Positions 40,501-50,450 of a stretch of DNA of 64,000 nucleotides are shown here, piece by piece (position 1 is the stretch's first letter; every line of letters begins with the position of its first letter). Position numbers and translations under genes: made by a program. The stretch comes from Osedax frankpressi (Eukaryota; Annelida; Polychaeta; Sabellida; Siboglinidae): assembly GCA_964035775.1 (NCBI GenBank), contig OZ038313.1:14202984-14266983 (forward strand). Reading direction: 5' to 3'. The notes under the pieces are model-generated. The model searched no databases, was not told the origin of the DNA, and saw only the letters and a list, made by a program, of their open reading frames with translations.

Positions 40501-43500
40501 CTCATCCTCATCATCATCCTCAGCATTCTCCTCATCATTCTCCTCATCCTCCTCTAACTCCTCATCCTCCTCATCCTCACCATCATCCTCATCATTCTCC
40601 TCCTCATCCTCCTCCTCATCCTCCTTCTCATCCTCTTCATCCTCCTCCTCATCCTCTTCATCCTCCTTGTTCTCTTCCTCCTCCTCATCCTCCTCATCCT
40701 CGTCCTCCTCCTCATCATCCTCCTCATCCTCATCCTCATCATCATCCTCAGCATTCTCCTCATCATTCTCCTCATCATTCTCCTCATCCTCCTCTAACTC
40801 ATCATCCTCCTCATCATCATCATTCTCCTCATCCTCATCCTCTTCCTCCTACTCATCCTCATCCTCCTCCTCGTTATCTTCCTCCTCCTCATCCTCATCC
40901 TCGTTCTCATCATCCTCCTCATCCTCATCATCATCCTCATCATTCTCCTCCTCCTCCTCCTCCTCATCCTCCTCCTCATCCTCCTACTCATCCTCATCCT
41001 CCTCATCCTCATCATCATCATCTTCATTCTTCTCCTCATCCTCCTCCTCATCCTCCTCCTCATCCTCTTCATCCTCCTCCTCATCCTCTTCATCCTCCTC
41101 CTCATCCTCCTCCTCCTCCTCCTCATCATCATCCTCATCATTCTCCTCATCCTCCTCCTCGTCCTCCTCCTCATCATCATCCTCATCATTCTCCTCATCC
41201 TCCTCCTCATCCTCCTACTCATCCTCATCCTCCTCATCCTCATCATCATCCTCATCATTCTCCTCCTCCTTGTTCTCTTCCTCCTCCTCATCCTCCTCAT
41301 CCTCCTCCTCCTCATCATCATCCTCAGCATTCTCCTCATCATTCTCCTCATCCTCCTCTAACTCCTCATCCTCCTCGTCATCATCATTCTCCTCATCCTC
41401 ATCCTCTTCCTCCTCCTTGTTCTCTTCCTCCTCCTCATCCTCCTCATCCTCGTCCTCCTCCTCATCATCCTACTCATCCTCCTACTCATCCTCCTCATCC
41501 TCATCATCCTCCTCATCCTCCTCCTCATCATCATCCTCATCATTCTCCTCATCCTCCTCATCCTCCTCCTCATCCTCCTACTCATCCTCCTCATCCTCAT
41601 CATCCTCCTCATCCTCCTCCTCATCATCATCCTCATCATTCTCCTCATCCTCCTCCTCGTCCTCCTCCTCATCATCATCCTCATCATTCTCCTCATCCTC
41701 CTCCTCATCCTCCTACTCATCCTCATCCTCCTCATCCTCATCATCATCCTCATCATTCTCCTCCTCCTTGTTCTCTTCCTCCTCCTCATCCTCCTCATCC
41801 TCCTCCTCCTCCTCATCATCCTCCTCATCCTCATCCTCATCATCATCCTCAGCATTCTCCTCATCATTCTCCTCATCCTCCTCTAACTCCTCATCCTCCT
41901 CATCCTCACCATCATCCTCATCATTCTCCTCCTCATCCTCCTCCTCATCCTCCTTCTCATCCTCTTCATCCTCCTCCTCATCCTCTTCATCCTCCTTGTT
42001 CTCTTCCTCCTCCTCATCCTCCTCATCCTCGTCCTCCTCCTCATCATCCTCCTCATCCTCATCCTCATCATCATCCTCAGCATTCTCCTCATCATTCTCC
42101 TCATCATTCTCCTCATCCTCCTCTAACTCATCATCCTCCTCATCATCATCATTCTCCTCATCCTCATCCTCTTCCTCCTACTCATCCTCATCCTCCTCCT
42201 CGTTATCTTCCTCCTCCTCATCCTCATCCTCGTTCTCATCATCCTCCTCATCCTCATCATCATCCTCATCATTCTCCTCCTCCTCCTCCTCCTCATCCTC
42301 CTCCTCATCCTCCTACTCATCCTCATCCTCCTCATCCTCATCATCATCATCTTCATTCTTCTCCTCATCCTCCTCCTCATCCTCCTCCTCATCCTCTTCA
42401 TCCTCCTCCTCATCCTCTTCATCCTCCTCCTCATCCTCCTCCTCCTCCTCCTCATCATCATCCTCATCATTCTCCTCATCCTCCTCCTCGTCCTCCTCCT
42501 CATCATCATCCTCATCATTCTCCTCATCCTCCTCCTCATCCTCCTACTCATCCTCATCCTCCTCATCCTCATCATCATCCTCATCATTCTCCTCCTCCTT
42601 GTTCTCTTCCTCCTCCTCATCCTCCTCATCCTCCTCCTCCTCCTCATCATCCTCCTCATCCTCATCCTCATCATCATCCTCAGCATTCTCCTCATCATTC
42701 TCCTCATCCTCCTCTAACTCCTCATCCTCCTCATCCTCACCATCATCCTCATCATTCTCCTCCTCATCCTCCTCCTCATCCTCCTTCTCATCCTCTTCAT
42801 CCTCCTCCTCATCCTCTTCATCCTCCTTGTTCTCTTCCTCCTCCTCATCCTCCTCATCCTCGTCCTCCTCCTCATCATCCTCCTCATCCTCATCCTCATC
42901 ATCATCCTCAGCATTCTCCTCATCATTCTCCTCATCATTCTCCTCATCCTCCTCTAACTCATCATCCTCCTCATCATCATCATTCTCCTCATCCTCATCC
43001 TCTTCCTCCTACTCATCCTCATCCTCCTCCTCGTTATCTTCCTCCTCCTCATCCTCATCCTCGTTCTCATCATCCTCCTCATCCTCATCATCATCCTCAT
43101 CATTCTCCTCCTCCTCCTCCTCCTCATCCTCCTCCTCATCCTCCTACTCATCCTCATCCTCCTCATCCTCATCATCATCATCTTCATTCTTCTCCTCATC
43201 CTCCTCCTCATCCTCCTCCTCATCCTCTTCATCCTCCTCCTCATCCTCTTCATCCTCCTCCTCATCCTCCTCCTCCTCCTCCTCATCATCATCCTCATCA
43301 TTCTCCTCATCCTCCTCCTCGTCCTCCTCCTCATCATCATCCTCATCATTCTCCTCATCCTCCTCCTCATCCTCCTACTCATCCTCATCCTCCTCATCCT
43401 CATCATCATCCTCATCATTCTCCTCCTCCTTGTTCTCTTCCTCCTCCTCATCCTCCTCATCCTCCTCCTCCTCATCATCATCCTCAGCATTCTCCTCATC

Positions 43501-46112
43501 ATTCTCCTCATCCTCCTCTAACTCCTCATCCTCCTCGTCATCATCATTCTCCTCATCCTCATCCTCTTCCTCCTCCTTGTTCTCTTCCTCCTCCTCATCC
43601 TCCTCATCCTCGTCCTCCTCCTCATCATCCTACTCATCCTCCTACTCATCCTCCTCATCCTCATCATCCTCCTCATCCTCCTCCTCATCATCATCCTCAT
43701 CATCCTCCTCCTCATCCTCCTACTCATCCTCCTCATCCTCATCATCCTCCTCATCCTCCTCCTCATCATCATCCTCATCATTCTCCTCATCCTCCTCCTC
43801 GTCCTCCTCCTCATCATCATCCTCATCATTCTCCTCATCCTCCTCCTCATCATCATCCTCCTCATCCTCATCATCCTCCTCATCCTCCTCCTCGTCCTCC
43901 TCCTCATCATCATCCTCATCATTCTCCTCATCCTCATCCTCCTCATCCTCATCATCATCCTCATCATTCTTCTCCTCCTCCTCCTCATCCTCCTCCTCAT
44001 CCTCTTCCTCCTCCTCGTTATATTCCTCCTCCTCATCCTCATCCTCGTTCTCATCATCCTCCTCATCCTCATCATCCTCATCATTCTCCTCATTCATTCT
44101 CATCCTCCTCCTCATCATCCTCCTCATCCTCATCCTCCTCTAACTCCTCATCCTCCTCCTCATTTATATCCTTCACCATATTCACAGGCATTTGCTAAAC
44201 AGTTCAACACTACACCCGACTATTAATACAACAACTATAACTTTACCACCTTCAAATCTATTATCTTAACCCTATAATATTAAGCCTTCAATTCAGATAT
44301 TAAACTATAAAATAATGTCATATATAAAAATAAATACATTTGTATTCAATAATACATATTATTTAATACTGCTTCTGTATTTTAGTATTTTAATGTATAA
44401 TATTAATTCATAAATTGTAATAGATTTTCCCCAGTTGATTACAATAATCTTTGCAGGTCGAAGAGCATTTCATTGAAGGTAAACAGAAGACAGTGTTGGT
44501 TCATCGTAAGGGTTCCACACGTGCATTCCCACCCCACCATCCCCTGATCCCTGTTGACTATCAGGTCGGTATCTCAGTTTTAGATTCATCCCCTTCCCAC
44601 CTTACCACCGCTACATCCTGCGAGATTACCAGTCCCACACTGTCAGTAGGAATAACTTTTTCATTACCTTGAGGATAGTAAAATGGTATCCGATTTTATT
44701 TTCGTTCCGAAATTACATCGAAATTGCGCAATTGTTATCCAATTAATCGAAATCGACGTCTTCGCTGCGTATAGATGACTGGACAACCCGTGTTGATTGG
44801 AGGTACCATGGGAACTTGCAGCTATGTACTCACAGGAACCGAGGAAGGCATGCAAAAGACGTTTGGTTCGACTTGCCATGGAGCCGTTAGTTTCAAACAC
44901 TCGCGTCGACGTGAATACGAAATCTTTATGATGAATTGAATCCAGGGGCATATTGTTTACTTGTAATTATTGATATTTCCATTGTTGTGAAGTTTGGTGA
45001 TAATGTTCTTATATGTGAAATGTTTGGTGATAATGTTATTATATGTGAAATGTTTGTTAGATTCACAGGTGACCTTACATCGCCTTTATATAATTGCAAT
45101 TCCAAACTTCAATTTATCAAATTATATATTTCTAAATACTTAGATTCTATCAAAAGTCCTATATTATGCTATTCAAGATTCGATTATTAATATTCCTAAT
45201 TTAATTCTATTAACGATATCCATTTAATAATATTAAACTACAAATGATAATTCCATGTGTATTACTTTTATTACTGTATATTCCCGACTGGCTGGTAACA
45301 GGGCAGAGCTCTGTCAAGATCAAAATCACGACGTACTTTGAACTTTGCAACTGTTCTAAAGAATCTCGAGGATAAGGGAATAAGCATTCGCGTTGCCTCT
45401 CCCAAACTTATCACCGAGGAGGTAAGATATAGGAAACTTGGTAGTTAGAAATAGGGAGACAGGAAGAGATTAAAAGAATCTCGAGGATAAGGGAATAAGC
45501 ATTCGCGTTGCCTCTCCCAAACTTATCACCGAGGAGGTAAGATATAGGAAACTTGGTAGTTAGAAATAGGGAGACAGGAAGAGATTAAAAGAATCTCGAG
45601 GATAAGGGAATAAGCATTCGCGTTGCCTCTCCCAAACTTATCACCGAGGAGGTAAGATATAGGAAACTTGGTAGTTAGAAATAGAGAGACAGGAAGAGAT
45701 AGAAAGAACGGAGAGATGGGCAGGTAGGAAGAAATAGGGAGTAGGGAGAGATGAGTAGTAAATGAGAAATGTGGATGTAGAGAGATATTGTGAAATGAAA
45801 TCAAATTTGGAGTTAAGGAGAGATTGAGAGGGAACAATGCAGAGAGAATTATTTCATTTAATAATACAAATATTTTCTTTATTTAAATTTCTATATTTAA
45901 GCTTTATTATATTTTCACATCTAGAATCGCCCGATTCAACTTTTAGCCTTGCGTTGAATTTATATAGAAATTAGACTCGTTACATAACTATCACATATTT
46001 ATAGGCTCCAGATTCCTACAAGAACGTTGTGGACGTAGTAAACACATGCCATGAAGCCGGTCTGAGCAAGAAGTGTGTAAAACTTCGTCCTATTGCCGTT
46101 ATCAAGGGCTGA
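28521..46112 (+). CDS. RTCB: RNA-splicing ligase RtcB homolog; one conserved exon mostly missing
   Basis: RTCB joins tRNA exon halves and spliced XBP1 mRNA, using Mn and GTP. Exons: 28521-28628 (ATG), 28834-28944, 29853-29937, 30268-30398, 32460-32536, 33135-33184, 35679-35785, 35942-36101, 37334-37509, remnant 44188-44220, 44457-44564, 44775-44885, 45302-45421 and 46005-46112 (stop). Apart from the remnant all phases agree, giving 483 aa if it is skipped; human RTCB has 505. Ligands seen are Asp/Cys in FDINCGVR, His in GAGNHY, His in GSRGLGHQ, and the GMP-accepting His in TCHGA. The His in the family motif YDVSHN is absent because the tenth exon holds only [11 protein letters not shown] before unrelated sequence. 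Intron 1 has a GC donor. AATAAA lies at 46120-46125. Either an assembly or allele fault or a real lesion is possible. Confidence 0.93.
30399..32459. other. AT-rich RTCB intron, nothing recognised
   Basis: A 2-kb intron between the exon carrying the catalytic cysteine and the exon reading [12 protein letters not shown]. It is uniformly AT-rich, with no exon-like island, transposon end or array. Confidence 0.6.
32624..32738. repeat. 15-bp AAGTCTTTAGATAAG array
   Basis: Seven to eight nearly perfect copies of a 15-bp unit, starting 87 bases past the donor of the RTCB exon that ends at 32536. Confidence 0.95.
32806..33007. repeat. 18-bp GTGTTTAGGTTGTATGTA array
   Basis: About eleven copies of an 18-bp unit, with GTACCTAGG and GAACCTAGG variants towards the right end. 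It is in the same RTCB intron as the 15-bp array and ends about 130 bases before the acceptor of exon 33135-33184. Reading frames on both strands here are repeat products. Confidence 0.95.
33309..35509 (+). mobile_element. P-like DNA transposon with THAP gene, in an RTCB intron
   Basis: A 2,201-bp element with perfect 18-bp terminal inverted repeats (CCAAGGGGTGGCACTCCC) and a perfect 8-bp target duplication ATCATTAT at 33301-33308 and 35510-35517. Inside the ends lies a perfect 20-bp inverted subterminal pair at 33368-33387 and 35417-35436. An 8-bp duplication, internal inverted repeats and a THAP gene together point to the P superfamily. The element is too short for a full P transposase and no catalytic core was seen, so it is probably an internally deleted, non-autonomous copy. 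The clean duplication and ends argue for a fairly recent insertion. Confidence 0.88.
33440..35125 (+). CDS. THAP-domain protein of the P-like element, partial or deleted
   Basis: Exon 33440-33558 starts at ATG and ends at a good GTAAGA donor; exon 33894-34028 continues in phase, and 34232-about 34416 follows. Together they encode a THAP zinc finger: Cys-x4-Cys in CSVINC, Trp in KKWAINTR, then Cys-x2-His in ICGRHF. THAP domains bind DNA, in P elements the transposon ends. Further open stretches at about 34450-34582, 34590-34880 and 34914-35125 hold Cys pairs (CCTKC, CDNC) that may be a C-terminal metal-binding module. I could not link them to the THAP exons with certain phases. No RNase H-like catalytic region was seen. 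A short THAP protein could act as a repressor, as the KP product does in Drosophila, but that is inference. Confidence 0.6.
36102..36570. repeat. 12-bp GGTCAGTGAAGG array beginning at an RTCB donor
   Basis: About 39 copies of a 12-bp unit, alternating GGTCAGTGAAGG-type and GGTCAGCAAATA-type. The array starts at the donor of the RTCB exon ending at 36101: the true donor GGTCAGTGAAG is its first unit. Almost every unit repeats the GGTCAGT core and so is a 5' splice-site look-alike. The long open frames on both strands (to 186 and 214 codons) are repeat products partly fused to the RTCB exon. Confidence 0.95.
36571..37333. other. AT-rich remainder of an RTCB intron
   Basis: Sequence between the 12-bp donor array and the acceptor of exon 37334-37509. 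Nothing recognisable was seen in it. Confidence 0.6.
37571..38000. repeat. CTTAGTGAAC decamer array
   Basis: Forty-three consecutive 10-bp units, nearly all identical, starting 61 bases past the donor of RTCB exon 37334-37509. Seven adjacent units (37681-37750) share a T-to-C change giving CTTAGCGAAC. One unit reads TTTAGTGAAC. The near-identity points to recent expansion or strong homogenisation. Confidence 0.97.
38107..44160. repeat. 6-kb TCC/TCA trinucleotide array with higher-order repeats
   Basis: Imperfect TCC/TCA (with TCT, TGT and CTA variants) over 6 kb in the RTCB intron before the exon remnant at 44188. The plus strand is open for 2,016 codons of almost pure serine and the minus strand gives Arg/Met or Glu/Asp frames; none is a gene. 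Longer units delimited by CCTCTAACTC recur. Segments starting near 40554, 41883 and 42714 match each other, and the one near 40794 matches 42954, with spacings of 831, 1,329 and 2,160 bp. The array ends about 25 bases before the CACAG acceptor at 44187 and forms its polypyrimidine tract. Confidence 0.97.
44188..44220 (+). other. RTCB: Remnant of the conserved RTCB exon 10
   Basis: After a CACAG acceptor, eleven codons read [11 protein letters not shown], matching the start of the family segment that continues through VIYDVSHNIAK. Here the match stops at once, a stop codon follows within two codons, and no GT donor lies near the break. About 16 codons are missing, including the metal-binding His of YDVSHN. 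The flanking exons are both phase 0, so skipping the remnant would keep the frame but lose that ligand. Confidence 0.8.
45361..45704 (+). repeat. RTCB: 115-bp triplication of an RTCB exon end and donor
   Basis: Three copies, starting at 45361, 45476 and 45591, each hold the last 20 codons of exon 45302-45421 (from NLEDKG to KLITEE), the GTAAGA donor and about 50 intronic bases. They are essentially identical; I saw one base change in the third copy before it diverges at its end. Each later copy is preceded by AAAAG, so use as extra exons would be in frame and would repeat 20 residues. Use of only the first or last donor cannot be decided from sequence. Confidence 0.97.
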
Positions 46113-47099
46113 CACCATAAATAAAGCATACTTTTCTATTTATTGTTTCTTTATTTCTAAAGGGAGTTTATGTTTTGCTTAATTATTTATTTTAGATACT
46201 TTATAATATATTATAGATGTAGAAGATACAATATGGTATATTACTTATATACAATATAGCATACTACTGGTATAAAAGATACAATATAGAATATTACTGA
46301 TATAGAAAATAAGGAAGGATATCAATAATTAAATCAATATTAATTTATCTAGGATTATAATTCAGGTAATAATTTATTTCAAATATTTTCATAGAAATTT
46401 CATAATACACTAATAATTTACATGATAATTCACTATCATTTAAATTATATGCTGCAATAACGAAAGTGTTGCCTACAAGGCGTATGCAAGATTAATACAA
46501 ATTTGTAAGGAGAGATTGATTAATTAAAACTAATATTGCTTTAAATTATATATTTTTTAAATATTTCCCTTTAAAAAAATGCATTTCCTAATTTGTTAAT
46601 TTTCAAATAGTGAAAAATAAAATCTTTTTATGATATAAATATAATAATTTCAATTTAATATTATCTTGTTAGATATTTACTAAATACTATTCAGTTATTG
46701 TGAAATAATTGTGATATTATCTAAGTATACAATTACCTGTAATATAAACATGGGAATAGATTTTCTGAAACAATAAATAATTATGAAATATCTGTTTATC
46801 GAAGGAATTAATAAACTCACGTAAATTATTCTTACCTACTATCAAAATTGTCAATTGTCAATGTCTATTGAAAGACAATTTTACAATGACATTCGAGTTC
46901 ACAAAGTTAGATAATGATATTTCAACTAAATCAACCTATTTTAATATTTATTTAAACTATTAAATGTACAAAATACGATTCTGAGAAAAAATATTTGATG
47001 TTTCTGTCAACGCTAATCGATATCATTTAATTGATGTGAAGATTTGTTAATGTATTCATAGCCTCGCTTCTATACTAATTTCACAGCGGCTGCCAGACG
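46113..47099. other. Intergenic AT-rich DNA between RTCB and GLYCTK 3' ends
   Basis: It holds the RTCB polyadenylation signal AATAAA at 46120-46125, eight bases past the stop codon. TTTATT at 46947-46952 could serve as AATAAA for the convergent glycerate kinase gene. A short near-duplicated block (ACAATATAG/TATTACT) lies at 46225-46300. Nothing else was recognised. Confidence 0.6.
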
Positions 47100-50000
47100 T
47101 CACTGCGAGTAGTCCAATAGAAATACGTGCACGTCCATGACGTTGGTACCCGTGAGACCGGTGGACACCAGGTAGCGGCCTCGTTGTTCGCGCGTGTAAT
47201 GCGTGAAGGCGTCGTTGTCGTCGAGGGTTTCGAGGGCGCGCGTTAGTTCCGCCGGTTCTCGCAAGGCGTAGGAGAAGGCACCGGCGGCCGGAGTAGGTCC
47301 GTCTTGACCATCCGTGCCGGCCGCTAGAAACACCCAGTTACGTTGGGGCAGGGCGTGCGTCTCCACGGCTACCTGATAACGGAGTCCGGAGGTAACTCGA
47401 GTTTACGTCCTTAGGGGGATAGAGTAGCGAATATGTTTTAGCAAGTATTAAGTATGTATTTAGCAGGTATTTAGTCAAATATCTCCATGATTATAAGAAT
47501 ATGAGTTGGCTCATATCAGTAAGTATTTGGTATCTTAAAATATCTCACTTTAGAATTTACGTATTTGTTCGACAATGATGATATGAATTCTAATGTATGC
47601 AGAGTTAATTTAAGATACCTGAAGAGCGAGATGTTGATTGCGACCTCCTTTGCCCTTGCCCTTGACCACAACGGTCGGTTCTCCGGCCGCTAATACGCAC
47701 AACGTTCGCTTCTCTCGTTTCGCCTCTGCAATAGCTTTTCGTAGTCGTTTCTCGATATCTTCGTCCAGGGTTGGAGTCAATTGCAGACGTTTATTTCCGC
47801 CTTCGTCCATAGCGTACTCTATTAGCGACGTGTACGCTTTGCAGACTGTTAGAGTGGGTTTCAACGCTTTTATATTAAAGTTACGAGGTGGATTCGTTCT
47901 ACAGTCGACATAAGCTAATAATAAAGTAACAAAACATTTTAATTTAAATGATATAAAATACTGAACTTTTTAAAGAATTTATAGGTCATACATATGTATA
48001 ATATATATTAAATCGTTAATATATATAACATATAAACTATAGTTTGAATTTAGTAGTGCTAATATATACACTACAACATTTTTTCAAAGTAAAGTGAAAG
48101 CTCTTTTTATTTATTTTATATATCAATTTATTTTTATATAATAACTTATAAACTATAAGTTATAGACTATAAGTTATAGTCTATAACCTATAGACTATAA
48201 CCTATAGTCTATAAGTCTATATATATAATTGTATGCTAGGAACGACAACCTTCCCCAACGTCGCCTTCTACGGAGTGCGAGAGAGTTATAACTCTGAAAC
48301 CGAGTTCTTCTGCCTTTTGTTCCGCGTGTTTCAAAGCTATCCGATTACTTCCGATAATCTGGTTGTTAACATCTATTCCTTCGGGATTTGATACGGAAAA
48401 TGACCTGTAAACACCACGATGAGACTAAATGCCATTTCAACTTGACACTTTATTAGGAATATGATTTAATGTATCGACTAATTGGTTAATCAGACTACTT
48501 TGAACTTAAATATATTACAATTAAAATTATACCATCATAATTGCTTGAAATATCAAATATGTAGAATAAATCCTAATATTGCCAATGAAAATATACAAAT
48601 TACAAATTTACATCTACGATTACCGATAATATGTTGTTATATCGTAATTAATTAGTATTTGATCAATAAAGTATAGTTTAATCGACAAATTATATTATTA
48701 TAACGTAAAATATATGGTAATATAAATACAGAAATATGGAATGTGATGTTTCAATAAATGGCTAATCTTATGCTGTTGATAATAATCAAATCGACAGAAA
48801 CTAACTCATCCTCGAGTAATTTATTTACTGAATCCGGAACATCAGCTTGAATTCCCAGACGTGAAAATACTTGTTTACAATCTTCATTGCTAGGCAATTG
48901 TCCGTCTACATAAGTTGGCCCGCTAGCTATACTCTCTAACGGATCTCCGATAACATCGGAAAGGATCAAAGATATAACCTGCAGTCAAAAGTGTTGATTA
49001 ATATTTGGAATAGATTTTAGTAAAATATATTTTTTAATATCCTGCAAAACTACTATAAACAATACAATATACTAAAATAATTATTGATTATATATTTGAT
49101 GTTTGATAACTCAATGTTTGATAAACACATAAATATACTAGCACTTATCAATTCATATATTGTTATCTATTATTATCTATAGACAATAATTTAGTTAATT
49201 GAATTGTTGTATTTTATTGTGAATGACTTAATTATATTAGCATTTCAAATTCATTTACAGGACTATCATATATTGTATTCGCTGTATTTTATTTCAGATT
49301 CACTAATGAATTACTTAATCTTGTCATAACATTTTGTTGTGTCTAATGATGTATAATATCAAATACTATCTTATAGGGGCTAGAATAACAGGATATTTTA
49401 GATAATAGTCTGTTGAATACTAAACTGCAAAATATACGAATACTTCAAAGTTATCGATATTTTTAATACAAAAATTGTAAAATAAATACCTTACATAAAT
49501 GTCATAGATATATTTGTAAAAAGAATACACTATTTACATATTACAACTTATTTAATTTCATATATAAAGAAAACGCATTGAGAATAGTGCCTGGATTCGA
49601 TGAAGAGGAAGCTATCTACCTTGGCAGGAAAAGCATGTCGAGCCAATCCACCGCCTTTCAGCAATTCGACCCTGGATCTCACAAGGTTCATGTCCTGGAT
49701 AGTCGCACCGTGTCTGGACATCAGCTTGGTCAACACCGACATATCGTCAATGTTGACCGGTGGTCTGGGCATCGGCAATAGGGAAGAACCACCACCTATG
49801 ATGTAAACTCGCATGACTCGTGGATTTCTTTATATAATGTCGCATCTCATAACAGGATATTCCTCAACATTTTTAAGAAATATTGAATTATTTTACAAAA
49901 AATTAGAAAGTTCGTCTTTTTCATTTAAAAGATATAATCTTTAAATGAGTGGTTTAATTTTGTGAGATATAATTATATACACTATAGATTATGAAACTAT

Positions 50001-50413
50001 AAGAATAGAATAACGGGTGTATGATCTACGATGTTGGATCCTAGTGATAATTCGATCATGTAAGAGCATGTCGTATAAGATAGATTTTATGATTTTAGAA
50101 ATAGGAACTCCATAACTTTTGAAACTGTCCTATTCATATTTTACAGTAGATATATTGCCATTGTTAACATGAGATATCCACTTAACTAACCGGAAATGAG
50201 CGTGAGAAGTATGTCATCTTTACCAAGGTTATCTACGAACTCTGTAATGCGTTTGGCTGTATCCATGGCAACTTGGTCAGGTATATTACCAGGCGAGCCC
50301 TCCCTGACTTCCACTACACTATCCTCAGATGGCCATAAATCACTGTATACAGTTAAAGAAGCTGTATGCATTAACAAAAAATATCATACTATGCTAATAT
50401 TTGACATTGTTGT

Positions 50414-50450
<37 letters not shown>

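Noticed and set aside
38093-44143. A 2,016-codon polyserine frame and many Arg/Met- or Glu/Asp-rich minus-strand frames
   Set aside because: They are simple products of the TCC/TCA array in an RTCB intron; no domain, signal or composition change suggests a protein.
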